Position numbers and translations under genes: made by a program
In this document: piece after piece, positions 34,572 to 42,271 of the stretch
Numbering within the stretch: the stretch's first letter is position 1
How the letters are laid out: the number at the start of each line of letters is the position of its first letter
NCBI RefSeq assembly: GCF_900104055.1
Contig: NZ_FNJQ01000027.1
Span: 1-50,260 of the forward strand
From: Pseudoselenomonas ruminantium
GTDB lineage: Bacteria; Bacillota; Negativicutes; Selenomonadales; Selenomonadaceae
Direction: 5' to 3'
DNA: 50,260 bases
The notes under the pieces: model-generated
Database searches by the model: none
What the model was told of the DNA's origin: nothing
What the model saw: the letters and a program-made list of their open reading frames with translations, nothing else

Positions 34572-35195
34572 ATGTCGAGAATTAAAGACGCCTTTGATGC
34601 CGTAGCTGAAGCGATTATTGCGCAGAAAGATTATTTATCGGATATTGACGCCAAGGCCGGCGATGGCGACCATGGCCTGAATATGGCCCGCGGCTTCCGG
34701 GCTGCCAAGGAAGCTTTGGATGATATGGATGATACGACGCAGATTGGCCCCGTGCTGAAAAAGATTGGCAAGAGCCTGATCCAGAACGTGGGCGGCGCAG
34801 CCGGCCCGCTCTATGGCGCTGCCTTTGTCAAAGCCAGCGAAGTCTGCGACGAAGAAACCCGCATGAACATCAAGAGCTTTGAAAAATTGCTGGCTGCAGC
34901 CATTGCCGCCATCCAGGAGCGGGGCCGTGCAGAGCAGGGCGACAAGACCATCCTCGATGCCCTGATTCCCATCCATGACTGCTTCCTGCCGGAAAATGTC
35001 GAGGACAAGAATCTCTTTGAAGTGCTGCAGGAAGCTTCCAAGGCCGCTGGTGATGGCGTGAACTACACGAAAGAAATCCCGGCAAAAAAAGGCCGCGCGA
35101 GTCTCGTGGGTGAGCGCAGCATTGGCGTCGAAGATCCCGGTGCTGTCAGCACCATGCTGATGTACCGTGCCCTGTATCAGTTCCTGAAGCGTTAA
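34572..35195 (+). CDS. DhaL-like dihydroxyacetone kinase subunit (DAK2 domain), orphan
   Basis: This 207-residue all-helical DAK2-domain protein resembles DhaL, the ADP-binding subunit of PTS-dependent dihydroxyacetone kinase. IDAKAGDGDHGLNMARGF contains the Mg-ADP-binding Asp and His residues, and NVGGAAGPLYGAAF and AKKGRASLVGERSIGVEDPG are conserved. Neither the DHA-binding DhaK nor the phosphotransfer DhaM is encoded nearby, so its partner must lie elsewhere or its role differs. ATG 34572 is preferred over 34563 because AAGGAG at 34556-34561 would abut the latter. Confidence 0.85.
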   Translation: MSRIKDAFDAVAEAIIAQKDYLSDIDAKAGDGDHGLNMARGFRAAKEALDDMDDTTQIGPVLKKIGKSLIQNVGGAAGPLYGAAFVKASEVCDEETRMNIKSFEKLLAAAIAAIQERGRAEQGDKTILDALIPIHDCFLPENVEDKNLFEVLQEASKAAGDGVNYTKEIPAKKGRASLVGERSIGVEDPGAVSTMLMYRALYQFLKR

Positions 35196-35230
35196 GCTTT
35201 ATCATAGTTATTTTTTAGGAGGAAGTTTCA

Positions 35231-36685
35231 TTGAGTCAGAAGGTTCGTACCCGTTTTGCACCTAGCCCGACGGGATATATGCATATTGGCAATCTGCGCA
35301 CGGCGCTCTATGGTTATCTCTACGCTAAAGCGCAGAAGGGTGATTTTATCCTGCGTATCGAAGACACCGACCGTACCCGTTATGTGGCCGACGCTGTGGA
35401 TTTCATCAACCGTACTTTGGAAATGGCCCATATCGTGCCGGACGAAGGCCCGGATATTGGCGGCGATTGCGGTCCCTATGTGCAGAGTGAGCGCATGGAT
35501 ATCTACAAGAAGTATGCCGAAGAGCTCGTGAAGACCGGTCATGCTTACTACTGCTTCTGCAATCCGGATGAGGATCATTCCGCTGGCGAATTCGGCGGTT
35601 ATGACCGTACCTGCCGCGATCTCGATGCGGCTGTGATTGAAGAGCATCTCAAGAATGGCGATCCCTATGTTATCCGCCAGAAGATGCCACTGGACGGTTC
35701 CACGACGTTCTTTGATGTGCTCCATGGCAATATCACGATCCCTAACTCGGAACTTGAGGATCAGGTGCTGCTGAAGCGCGATGGCATGCCGACCTATAAT
35801 TTCGCCAACGTCATCGATGACCATCTCATGAGCATCAGCCATATCATGCGCGGTGCGGAGTTCATCACGTCCACGCCGAAGTACATCCTGCTCTATGAAG
35901 CTTATGGCTGGGAAGTGCCGACCTTTATCCATCTGGCACCGGTTATGGGCAAGAATGAAGACGGTTCCGTGTCCAAGCTCTCCAAGCGTCATGGTGCTAC
36001 GAGCTTCGATGATCTCGTGAAACTCGGCTACCTGCCCGAAGCTATCACCAACTATGTGGCACTCTTGGGCTGGAACCCCAAGACCACCAATCAGGAAATC
36101 TTCTCCATGGAAGAACTGATTGCCCATTTCGGTCTCGATGGCCTGTCCAAATCCCCGGCTGTGTTCGACTATGACAAGCTGGGCTGGATCAATGGCGAAT
36201 ACTTCAAGGCGATGAGCGACGAAGAATTCGCTAACCGTGCTCACGATTTCGTGGAAGACCTGCCGGATTACCTTGAGGCAAACTGGCAGACGGTTGCAGC
36301 CCTGCTGAAAACCCGCGTACAGCGTTTTAGCGACGTCAAGGATGAGATTGACTTCCTCGTGGAGATGCCGGCATTCGATGCTAACCTTTACAACAATAAG
36401 CGCAACAAGGTCAATCCGGAGAAGGCAGCAGAACTGATGCCAAAACTCATCGAGCTGCTGGAAAATGTCAGCGAAGCTGATTGGCATAATGACAGCCTTT
36501 ACGCAAAACTCGAAGAATACATTGCTGCCCAGGAACTCAAGAAGGGCCTCGTGATGTGGGTGCTGCGCATCGGTGTAGCCGGCAAATCCGTAACGCCGGG
36601 CGGCGCTACGGAAATCCTCTCCGTGCTCGGCAAAGAAAATTCTTTGGACCGTCTCAAAAAAAGTCTTGCCAACCTTACGGCATAG
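35231..36685 (+). CDS. gltX: Glutamyl-tRNA synthetase
   Basis: Class I synthetase charging tRNA-Glu. FAPSPTGYMHIGNLRTAL holds the HIGH-type motif, and SKLSKRHGATSF holds the KMSKS-type motif. The C-terminal anticodon-binding domain is helical. 484 residues, normal. The start is TTG 35231 behind AGGAGGAAG. Two tRNA-Glu genes follow directly, so the enzyme and its substrate tRNA are neighbours. A promoter for the tRNAs lies inside the last codons. Confidence 0.97.
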   Translation: MSQKVRTRFAPSPTGYMHIGNLRTALYGYLYAKAQKGDFILRIEDTDRTRYVADAVDFINRTLEMAHIVPDEGPDIGGDCGPYVQSERMDIYKKYAEELVKTGHAYYCFCNPDEDHSAGEFGGYDRTCRDLDAAVIEEHLKNGDPYVIRQKMPLDGSTTFFDVLHGNITIPNSELEDQVLLKRDGMPTYNFANVIDDHLMSISHIMRGAEFITSTPKYILLYEAYGWEVPTFIHLAPVMGKNEDGSVSKLSKRHGATSFDDLVKLGYLPEAITNYVALLGWNPKTTNQEIFSMEELIAHFGLDGLSKSPAVFDYDKLGWINGEYFKAMSDEEFANRAHDFVEDLPDYLEANWQTVAALLKTRVQRFSDVKDEIDFLVEMPAFDANLYNNKRNKVNPEKAAELMPKLIELLENVSEADWHNDSLYAKLEEYIAAQELKKGLVMWVLRIGVAGKSVTPGGATEILSVLGKENSLDRLKKSLANLTA

Positions 36686-36694
36686 TGCTATAAT
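36666..36694 (+). promoter_or_regulatory. Promoter of the tRNA-Glu pair
   Basis: TTGCCA (36666-36671), 17 bases, TATAAT (36689-36694), about 30 bases before the first tRNA. Confidence 0.65.
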
Positions 36695-36724
36695 AATTTG
36701 AGTCAGCGATAATCGACTGACCAT

Positions 36725-36799
36725 GGCGCCTTCGTCAAGCGGTTAAGACACCGGCCTCTCACGCCGGGTTCACGGGTTCGAATCCCGTAGGCGTCACCA
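36725..36799 (+). tRNA. tRNA-Glu (anticodon CUC), copy 1
   Basis: A complete 75-base cloverleaf with encoded CCA. The acceptor stem GGCGCCT pairs with AGGCGTC (one G-U). The anticodon loop is CTCTCAC, giving anticodon CUC for GAG codons; the T arm is ACGGG-TTCGAAT-CCCGT. Confidence 0.96.
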
Positions 36800-36801
36800 G
36801 C

Positions 36802-36876
36802 GGCACCTTCGTCAAGTGGTTAAGACACCGGCCTCTCACGCCGGGTTCACGGGTTCGAATCCCGTAGGTGTCACCA
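36802..36876 (+). tRNA. tRNA-Glu (anticodon CUC), copy 2
   Basis: Two bases after copy 1 and almost identical to it, with the same CTCTCAC anticodon loop and encoded CCA. It differs by a compensatory acceptor pair (G4-C69 becomes A4-U69) and one D-loop base (AAGCGG becomes AAGTGG). Confidence 0.96.
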
Positions 36877-36889
36877 ATTGCATAGAATC

Positions 36890-36917
36890 AGCCCCATCCG
36901 AAAGGATGGGGCTTTTT
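36890..36917 (+). terminator. Terminator after the tRNA-Glu genes
   Basis: AGCCCCATCC (36890-36899) pairs perfectly with GGATGGGGCT (36904-36913), a GAAA tetraloop, then a T run. Confidence 0.92.
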
Positions 36918-36936
36918 GGCTATATATTTGTGAGGA

Positions 36937-38337
36937 TCAGCAGCTCAGCTGACGCTGGCGCTGCAGAGACTGGCGTCGCTGGGCTTTCTGCTGCAAGGTC
37001 AGGAAACTATGCCGCTGCTCGTAGAGCAGGAAGGCTGAGAGCAGGACTGCTGTAAGATCTGCCGCCGGTACAGCCAGCCAGACGCCGCTGAAGCCGATAA
37101 GCTTTGGCAGGAGCAGCAGGAAGATCACGATGCCAGCAAAGTTGCGGGCAAAGGAGGCAATGGCGGAGGTCCTGCCATCGGCAATGGCCGTGAAGAAACC
37201 CGAGGTGAAGATATTGAACCCCGACAGCAGGAAGCTGAAGCCAAAGAGCAGGAAGCCATTGACGGTGATGCTGTAGGCTGAGCCACCGTCTGGCAGGAAG
37301 AGCTGGATCAGCGGTTCGGCCAGGAGGCGGGAGCCGGCAAAGGAAATCAGGGAGAAGATGCCGATGCTCAGAAGGGCCAGACGCATCAGCCGCAATAGTT
37401 CGCGGTAATTTTTCGCGCCGTACTGATAGGAGAAGATGGGCGCAATGCCGTTATTGAAACCGACGAGGATAGAGGTCAGCAGCATTTCTGCATAGAGGAT
37501 CACAGAGATTGCGGCTACGCCATCGGCGCCAGCCCAGGAAAAGGTGATGATGTTGAAGAGGTAGGTGGTCACACCTACGGAAAGTTCCGTGACCAGTTCC
37601 GAGGAGCCATTGTACATGGCCTGCAATAACATGCGCCATTCCAGTGTGGGTTTCATGAACCGGATCATGCGGCTGCGGCGGGCGAAGTAGTGAAGGCCTA
37701 TGATGGCCGCAGCTGTTTCGCCAAGGCCTGTACCCAGCGCAGCTCCCGCGATGCCCAGTCCCATTTTGGCCATGAAGAGATAGTCGAGGCAGGCATTGAG
37801 GATACCGGATACGACCGAGACGGCAAAGCCTTGGATGGGGCGACCATCAGCGATGAAGAGGGCGTTGAATATCATCATCATGGCTGCTGCCGGGAAGAAG
37901 GGCAGCAGCGTCACGATGTAGTTCACACATTCATCATAGAGGGCAGGACTGGCCCCAAGGAAGGCGAGCAGAGGCTCCATGAAGAGCCAGAGCGTAAGTG
38001 CCAATATGAGGCTCAGTACCACGCCGCTGATGGTAATCAGGGTGAACCGCCGGCTGGCGAGCTCGCGATTACCCTCGCCCAGGGTTTTGGCAACCAGTGC
38101 CGAACCGCCCGCGGCGAGCATAATGGCCAGCCCCAATACGAGATTGAACGCCGGATAGACGATATTCGATGCCGCCAGAGCGTCACTGCCAACGTAGCGG
38201 CCAATGAAGATGCCATCGGTGACGGTGTAGAGAGAGATCACGATCATCATGCCGATGGAGGGGGCCGCGAACTTCAGCAGTGACCACATACTGTGGTGAT
38301 AAGATAATGGATTACGGGTATTCTTACGCATAAACAT
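36937..38337 (-). CDS. MATE-family multidrug/toxin exporter
   Basis: A 466-residue membrane protein with twelve helices of the MATE family (MepA/NorM-like), which exports cationic compounds using a Na+ or H+ gradient. Typical stretches are FAAPSIGMMIVISLYTVTDG, FIGRYVGSDALAASNIVYP, and in the second half NNGIAPIFSYQYGA. It is divergently transcribed from a MerR-type regulator gene. Its promoter has the 19-base spacer and central dyad of a MerR-activated promoter, so drug-induced expression is likely. The substrate is unknown. Confidence 0.92.
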   Translation of the reverse strand: MFMRKNTRNPLSYHHSMWSLLKFAAPSIGMMIVISLYTVTDGIFIGRYVGSDALAASNIVYPAFNLVLGLAIMLAAGGSALVAKTLGEGNRELASRRFTLITISGVVLSLILALTLWLFMEPLLAFLGASPALYDECVNYIVTLLPFFPAAAMMMIFNALFIADGRPIQGFAVSVVSGILNACLDYLFMAKMGLGIAGAALGTGLGETAAAIIGLHYFARRSRMIRFMKPTLEWRMLLQAMYNGSSELVTELSVGVTTYLFNIITFSWAGADGVAAISVILYAEMLLTSILVGFNNGIAPIFSYQYGAKNYRELLRLMRLALLSIGIFSLISFAGSRLLAEPLIQLFLPDGGSAYSITVNGFLLFGFSFLLSGFNIFTSGFFTAIADGRTSAIASFARNFAGIVIFLLLLPKLIGFSGVWLAVPAADLTAVLLSAFLLYEQRHSFLTLQQKAQRRQSLQRQRQLSC

Positions 38338-38360
38338 TTTCCTTTCTCATAATAATCTGC

Positions 38361-38389
38361 TTGAATACTGGATTCGCATCTTGTATATT
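38361..38389 (+). promoter_or_regulatory. Promoter of the merR-type gene
   Basis: TTGAAT (38361-38366), 17 bases, TATATT (38384-38389). The expected start point falls on the -10 of the divergent MATE promoter, so regulator binding may affect both. Confidence 0.55.
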
Positions 38390-38390
38390 A

Positions 38391-38421
38391 AGCATAAAGG
38401 ATACAGTAACTGTAATGTCAA
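38391..38421 (-). promoter_or_regulatory. MerR-type promoter/operator of the MATE gene
   Basis: On the minus strand TTGACA (38421-38416) and TATGCT (38396-38391) are separated by 19 bases, longer than normal. The spacer holds the palindrome TACAGTTACTGTA (38402-38414). This overlong spacer with a central dyad is the hallmark of promoters that MerR-family proteins activate by twisting the DNA. Confidence 0.78.
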
Positions 38422-38433
38422 GGGGGATTTTTC

Positions 38434-39282
38434 ATGGCACGGCATATGACATTCCATATCGGTGAATTCGCTCGGATGACCGGGGTGAACAAACGGACGC
38501 TGCATTATTATGACAGCGAGGGCATCTTCAGTCCGGACTCGGTGGAGGCCAATGGCTATCGGGCTTATTCCTCACGGCAGTTCTATCCCTTCTATATGAT
38601 ACGCATGTTCCGGGATATGGGGCTGGAACTTGCAGAAATCAAAGAGTATATGGAAGGGCGTACGCCGGAAAGATTTGCCCGGCTGCTGGCAGAGCAGGAA
38701 GCATGGCTGAATCAGGAAATTGCCAAACTCCGGCGCATGAAACAGATTGTCGCCAATCAGCGGCAGGTCTTGGAGCAGGCCCGACAGGTGCAGCTGGATA
38801 TCGTGACAGAACAGGAACTGCCTGAGCAAAGACTGATGATTTCAGACGATTTGCGGCAGCTTTATCTGCAGGAAGATTGGGAAGGCGTGGAGCAGAAATT
38901 TGCCACGCATATGCGGGATGCGATGGAAGCCGGCCTTTTAATCGGGTATACCTTTGGGGCTATGGTGGCCAGGGAGGATTTCATGCGGCCAGGCTTTGAA
39001 CAGGTGGTTAGTCATTTCTATGTGGCAACGGATAGGAAATGGCGCAGGCTGCCCAAGGCGCAGCGCTGCCTAAGGCCGGCAGGGCGGTATGTCGTGACCT
39101 GTTTCGCCGGAGATTATATGGATACGACAGCTTCCTATGAAAGATTGCGCCAATATATGCAGGCACATGATCTCGAGGCAGCTGGTCCTTCCTTTGAAGA
39201 GAGCCTGCGCGAGGATATGAGCACGGCCAATCCGGCAGAATTCATCACTCGCATAGCTGTGCCCGTGCAAGGGAAAATTTAA
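38434..39282 (+). CDS. MerR-family regulator with effector-binding domain (BmrR-like)
   Basis: This 282-residue regulator has an N-terminal MerR winged helix (HIGEFARMTGVNKRTLHYYD, then NGYRAYS), a coiled-coil dimer helix at about residues 80-125, and a C-terminal half that looks like a GyrI/BmrR-type small-molecule-binding domain (GRYVVTCFAGDYMDTTASYERL). It probably senses toxic compounds and activates the divergent MATE exporter through the dyad at 38402-38414. The start is ATG 38434 behind AAGGGGG. Confidence 0.9.
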   Translation: MARHMTFHIGEFARMTGVNKRTLHYYDSEGIFSPDSVEANGYRAYSSRQFYPFYMIRMFRDMGLELAEIKEYMEGRTPERFARLLAEQEAWLNQEIAKLRRMKQIVANQRQVLEQARQVQLDIVTEQELPEQRLMISDDLRQLYLQEDWEGVEQKFATHMRDAMEAGLLIGYTFGAMVAREDFMRPGFEQVVSHFYVATDRKWRRLPKAQRCLRPAGRYVVTCFAGDYMDTTASYERLRQYMQAHDLEAAGPSFEESLREDMSTANPAEFITRIAVPVQGKI

Positions 39283-39292
39283 CGGTGCATAG

Positions 39293-39321
39293 TTCACTAT
39301 TACAGAAAAATATGCTAAAAT
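39293..39321 (+). promoter_or_regulatory. Promoter of rsmD-coaD
   Basis: TTCACT (39293-39298), 17 bases, TAAAAT (39316-39321), about 30 bases before the rsmD ATG. Confidence 0.55.
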
Positions 39322-39351
39322 GATAATGTTTCGTTAGTAGGGAGTGAGTGA

Positions 39352-39936
39352 ATGCGCATAATTACCGGTTCGGCCCGGGGCTGCCGCTTGAAGACGCCTA
39401 AGGGGGCCGAGGTGACAAGGCCTACGGCGGACAGGGTGAAAGAATCCCTGTTCAATATCTTAGGGAATCTGGTACAGGAACGGAAGGTGCTGGACATTTT
39501 TGCCGGTACCGGCAACCTGGGCTTGGAAGCACTTTCCCGGGGCGCAGCGTCGGCAGTATTTGTGGACAAAGCTACCGCCGGTCTGATCCGGGAGAATCTG
39601 GAACTTACGAGGCTGTCTGACAAGGGCACGGTCCGCAGCGGGGATGTCTTTGCAGAATTATCCCGGCAGTCCGCAGCGCAGGCTGGTTTCACGCTGGTTT
39701 TCTGCGATCCTCCCTATCATCAGGGGCTTTGGCAGCGGGCTTTGGTACAGATTGATGGTTCTGATGGCCTGATGGCAGAAGAGGGAATCCTCGTGGTGGA
39801 ACATGGCGCTGATGAAAATGACTATCCGGAATTATCCCGGCTGCAGTTGGTGCATAACCGCCGTTATGGGCATACCACGCAGATCAGTTTTTTCCAATGG
39901 CGTTCCTATATGGAAGCAGAGGAGGACGAAGTATGA
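39352..39936 (+). CDS. rsmD: 16S rRNA (guanine966-N2)-methyltransferase
   Basis: SAM-dependent methyltransferase acting on G966 of 16S rRNA. It starts MRIITGSARGCRLKTPKG, has RPTADRVKESLFNIL, the SAM-binding LDIFAGTGNLGLEALSRGA and the catalytic DPPY motif (FCDPPYHQG). 194 residues. Its stop codon overlaps the coaD start (ATGA), a common bacterial pairing. Confidence 0.95.
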   Translation: MRIITGSARGCRLKTPKGAEVTRPTADRVKESLFNILGNLVQERKVLDIFAGTGNLGLEALSRGAASAVFVDKATAGLIRENLELTRLSDKGTVRSGDVFAELSRQSAAQAGFTLVFCDPPYHQGLWQRALVQIDGSDGLMAEEGILVVEHGADENDYPELSRLQLVHNRRYGHTTQISFFQWRSYMEAEEDEV

Positions 39937-40427
39937 AGCGGGCGGTATGTTCGGGCAGTTTCGATCCGGTGACCATGGGGCATCTGGATGTCTTTGAACG
40001 GGCCAGCACCATGTTTGATGAGCTCATCATCTGTGTGTTCCGCAATGTGGAAAAGAGGGGATTTTTCCCGGTGGAACAGCGGGTGCAGCTGATAGAGGAG
40101 GCTGTTGCGCACTTGCCTAATGTGCGGGTGATGGCCTTTGACAGCTTGATCACCGACTTCATGGCGGCGCAGGATGCAAAGATTATCGTGCGGGGCGTGC
40201 GGTCGGTGAAGGATCTGGAATACGAGGAGAACGAAGCTTATATGATCAAGCATCTGAATCCTGAAATCGATACCGTGTTCCTGCTGACGCGGCCGGACCT
40301 GTCTTATGTGAGTTCTTCCGGTGTGCGGGAGGTTTTCCGCTTTGGCGGCAGTATAAATGGTTTGGTACCTGCCTGTGTGGAACAGGCGATGTTAGATAGA
40401 AAAAAAGCAGATGGGGAAAGGAAGTAA
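39933..40427 (+). CDS. coaD: Phosphopantetheine adenylyltransferase
   Basis: Fourth step of CoA synthesis: 4'-phosphopantetheine plus ATP gives dephospho-CoA. The nucleotidyltransferase motif is GSFDPVTMGHLDVFERA (TxGH type), and the C-terminal SYVSSSGVREVFRFGG is diagnostic. ATG 39933 overlaps the rsmD stop and gives 164 residues, the normal length. Confidence 0.96.
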   Translation: MKRAVCSGSFDPVTMGHLDVFERASTMFDELIICVFRNVEKRGFFPVEQRVQLIEEAVAHLPNVRVMAFDSLITDFMAAQDAKIIVRGVRSVKDLEYEENEAYMIKHLNPEIDTVFLLTRPDLSYVSSSGVREVFRFGGSINGLVPACVEQAMLDRKKADGERK

Positions 40428-40431
40428 CAGT

Positions 40432-41115
40432 ATGTCAGTACGCGAGACTTTGGATAGAATCGAGAATATGGTGGTGGGCGCCTCCCGGGTGCCCTTTACG
40501 GAAAAGACTTTAATCAACGACAACGAATTGGTGCATTATGTGGAGGAACTCCGCAATGACCTGCCCAAGGAGCTGAACCGCGCTGATGAGATCATGCGCG
40601 ACCGCGACCAGATCCTGAAATCCGCTGAGGAAGATGCGGAGGATATCCGCAATAAGGCCAAGGAATATGCGGCAAGCGTCATCGAGGAAAGCGAGATCGT
40701 CAAGCAGGCACGGGAAAAGGCCCGGGCTATCGTGCAGCAGGCCCAGGATCAGGAGCGCGAGATCATGGAACGCACCCAGGCCAATGCCACGCAGCTTCAG
40801 AACAATGCCGATGCCTATGCCAATCAGGTGTTCGACCAGCTCATCAGCCATGTGAACGGTACCTTCCAGGGCGTACGTCAGGCTGAGGCCGGCCTCCAGC
40901 AGGCACTCAATGTCCTGCAGCAGGCCAAAGCGCAGATGAATCAGCAGGCTGCCCGCCAGCAGCAGGAACAGCAGCAACAGCAGCAGCAATTGTTGCAGAG
41001 ACAGCAGCAGATGCAGCAACAGATGCAGCAACAGATGCAGGAGCAGTTGCAGGAGCAGGAGCCACACCAGCTGCAGCAGCAACAGCAGCGATTCATCTCC
41101 GCCAAGTCCGAGTGA
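40432..41115 (+). CDS. Coiled-coil protein with glutamine-rich tail, function unknown
   Basis: A 227-residue soluble protein. Residues about 1-30 are ordinary (RETLDRIENMVVGASRVPFT), residues about 40-130 form a charged helix/coiled coil (EIMRDRDQILKSAEEDAEDI, resembling the stalk of ATP-synthase b subunit or DivIVA), and the last 55-60 residues are dominated by Gln with Met and Leu. Position four bases after coaD, in the usual place for such a gene in these bacteria, suggests a cell-envelope or cell-division role, but I cannot name a function. Start ATG 40432 behind GGAAAGGAAG. The CAG/CAA repeats could vary in length between strains. Confidence 0.8.
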   Translation: MSVRETLDRIENMVVGASRVPFTEKTLINDNELVHYVEELRNDLPKELNRADEIMRDRDQILKSAEEDAEDIRNKAKEYAASVIEESEIVKQAREKARAIVQQAQDQEREIMERTQANATQLQNNADAYANQVFDQLISHVNGTFQGVRQAEAGLQQALNVLQQAKAQMNQQAARQQQEQQQQQQQLLQRQQQMQQQMQQQMQEQLQEQEPHQLQQQQQRFISAKSE

Positions 41116-41160
41116 TAGAGGCATAGAGGCCGGGGATGCGGCTGATGTTTTGTAAAAATA

Positions 41161-41189
41161 TTGACAAATAAAATTCCTCTCGTTACAAT
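41161..41189 (+). promoter_or_regulatory. Promoter of the rpiB-like gene
   Basis: TTGACA (41161-41166), 17 bases, TACAAT (41184-41189). Almost perfect consensus; the -10 lies inside the left arm of a long inverted repeat. Confidence 0.8.
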
Positions 41190-41219
41190 CATAATATCGT
41201 TTAGGATTGTAACGGGAGG
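41176..41219. promoter_or_regulatory. Long dyad over the rpiB-like promoter, candidate operator
   Basis: CCTCTCGTTACAATC (41176-41190) and GATTGTAACGGGAGG (41205-41219) are inverted copies matching at 14 of 15 bases. The dyad spans the -10, the start point and the ribosome site. The left arm is upstream of the transcription start, so a DNA-binding regulator is more likely than an RNA hairpin. Confidence 0.65.
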
Positions 41220-41226
41220 TTTTATT

Positions 41227-41688
41227 ATGAAAATTGCAATGGCTAACGACCATGCCGGGACGCGGCTTAAAGAGGAGATCAAGGCTTATTTGGAGAGTGA
41301 AGGCCATGAGGTCAAGGATTTCGGTACCTATGATGAGGAATCCTGCGACCTGTCGGATTTCGTTCTGCCGGCAGCTGCGGCAGTAGCCAAGGGCGAATGT
41401 GACCGTGGCATCTTTGTGGATGGCGTCGGCTATGGCAGTGCCATGATTGCCAACAAACTGCGCGGGATTTTCGCTGTGGTCTGCCAGGATCCGTTCTGTG
41501 CAGCGCTGGCCCGCCAGCACAACGACTCCAATGTGCTGTGCCTGGGCGGCAAGATCATCGGCGGCGCTATCGCCATGGAGACGGTGAAGACCTGGATGCA
41601 TACAGATCCGCTGACGGCTGAGAAATATGTGCGCCGCGTGGAGAAGGTCAAGAAAATTGATGCCGAGTTTACGGTGGCAGTAAAGTAA
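41227..41688 (+). CDS. RpiB/LacA/LacB-family sugar-phosphate isomerase
   Basis: A 153-residue isomerase of the RpiB family, most likely interconverting ribose-5-phosphate and ribulose-5-phosphate. It begins MKIAMANDHAGTRLKEEIKA and contains DFGTYDEESCDLSDF, a GYGSAMIANKLRGIFA stretch and ARQHNDSNVLCLGGKIIG. The usual CGTGIG motif is replaced by GVGYGSA, with Val in place of the Cys, a variant also seen in relatives of uncertain substrate such as LacA/LacB-like forms. ATG 41227 follows CGGGAGG. Confidence 0.88.
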   Translation: MKIAMANDHAGTRLKEEIKAYLESEGHEVKDFGTYDEESCDLSDFVLPAAAAVAKGECDRGIFVDGVGYGSAMIANKLRGIFAVVCQDPFCAALARQHNDSNVLCLGGKIIGGAIAMETVKTWMHTDPLTAEKYVRRVEKVKKIDAEFTVAVK

Positions 41689-41694
41689 TAAGCA

Positions 41695-41723
41695 TTGACA
41701 AAGCCCCATACGGTCGCTATAAT
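41695..41723 (+). promoter_or_regulatory. Consensus promoter of yceD-rpmF
   Basis: TTGACA (41695-41700), exactly 17 bases, TATAAT (41718-41723): a perfect sigma-70 promoter. Confidence 0.88.
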
Positions 41724-41743
41724 TATGTGAGGTTGATGCTGAA

Positions 41744-42244
41744 ATGATGAATATTAATATTGCTGAATTACAAACTGATTTAGGCAGGGAGCTGCCATTT
41801 GATTTTTCCGTGACGGCGGCAGAGATTGATGCCGAAAGTGATGACTATCAGTTCGCAGGTCCCATCAAGGTGACGGGAACGGTGGTCTACACGGGGATGC
41901 GCTGGCGCGTCAGCGGCAGGATCGAAGTGGTCAAGACCTTTGTCTGCAATCGTTGTCTGGCAGATTGCCGTGAAGAACAGGTGCACGAGTTTTCCGAGGA
42001 CTTCACGCGTGATGAAGGCGAGGATGACTCCATCAATGTCTTCAGCGGGGATTTGCTCGATATCGAGGACCTGGTGCATGACACCCTGCTGGCAGCCCAG
42101 TCCCTCAGTAATATATGCAAGCCCGATTGTAAGGGGCTTTGCCCAAAGTGCGGACATAACCTGAATGAAGGGGACTGCGGCTGTGACCGTTTCGTACCTG
42201 ATCCGCGCATGGCAGCATTACAGCAGTTATTGAACAAAGACTAA
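41744..42244 (+). CDS. yceD: YceD/DUF177 family protein
   Basis: A 166-residue protein of the YceD (DUF177) family, which is encoded next to rpmF in many bacteria and is linked to 23S rRNA or ribosome assembly. It carries cysteine pairs in FVCNRCLADC and a C-terminal ICKPDCKGLCPKCGHNLNEG stretch followed by DCGCD, likely zinc sites. Start ATG 41744 or 41747. The strong promoter fits a ribosomal-type operon. Confidence 0.92.
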   Translation: MMNINIAELQTDLGRELPFDFSVTAAEIDAESDDYQFAGPIKVTGTVVYTGMRWRVSGRIEVVKTFVCNRCLADCREEQVHEFSEDFTRDEGEDDSINVFSGDLLDIEDLVHDTLLAAQSLSNICKPDCKGLCPKCGHNLNEGDCGCDRFVPDPRMAALQQLLNKD

Positions 42245-42271
42245 AGAAAGTTTCAAGGAGGTGTATCCGAA

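Noticed and set aside
35228-36724. A 498-codon open frame on the minus strand opposite gltX
   Set aside because: It mirrors gltX almost exactly, lacks a recognisable motif and has no ribosome site of its own.
40950-41090. CRISPR or tandem-repeat array
   Set aside because: The repetition is glutamine codons within a gene, with no spacer-repeat structure. No CRISPR array was found elsewhere in the window.
40510-41709. A 399-codon minus-strand frame with long leucine runs
   Set aside because: The leucine runs are the complement of the CAG/CAA glutamine codons of the plus-strand gene; it also crosses the rpiB-like gene.
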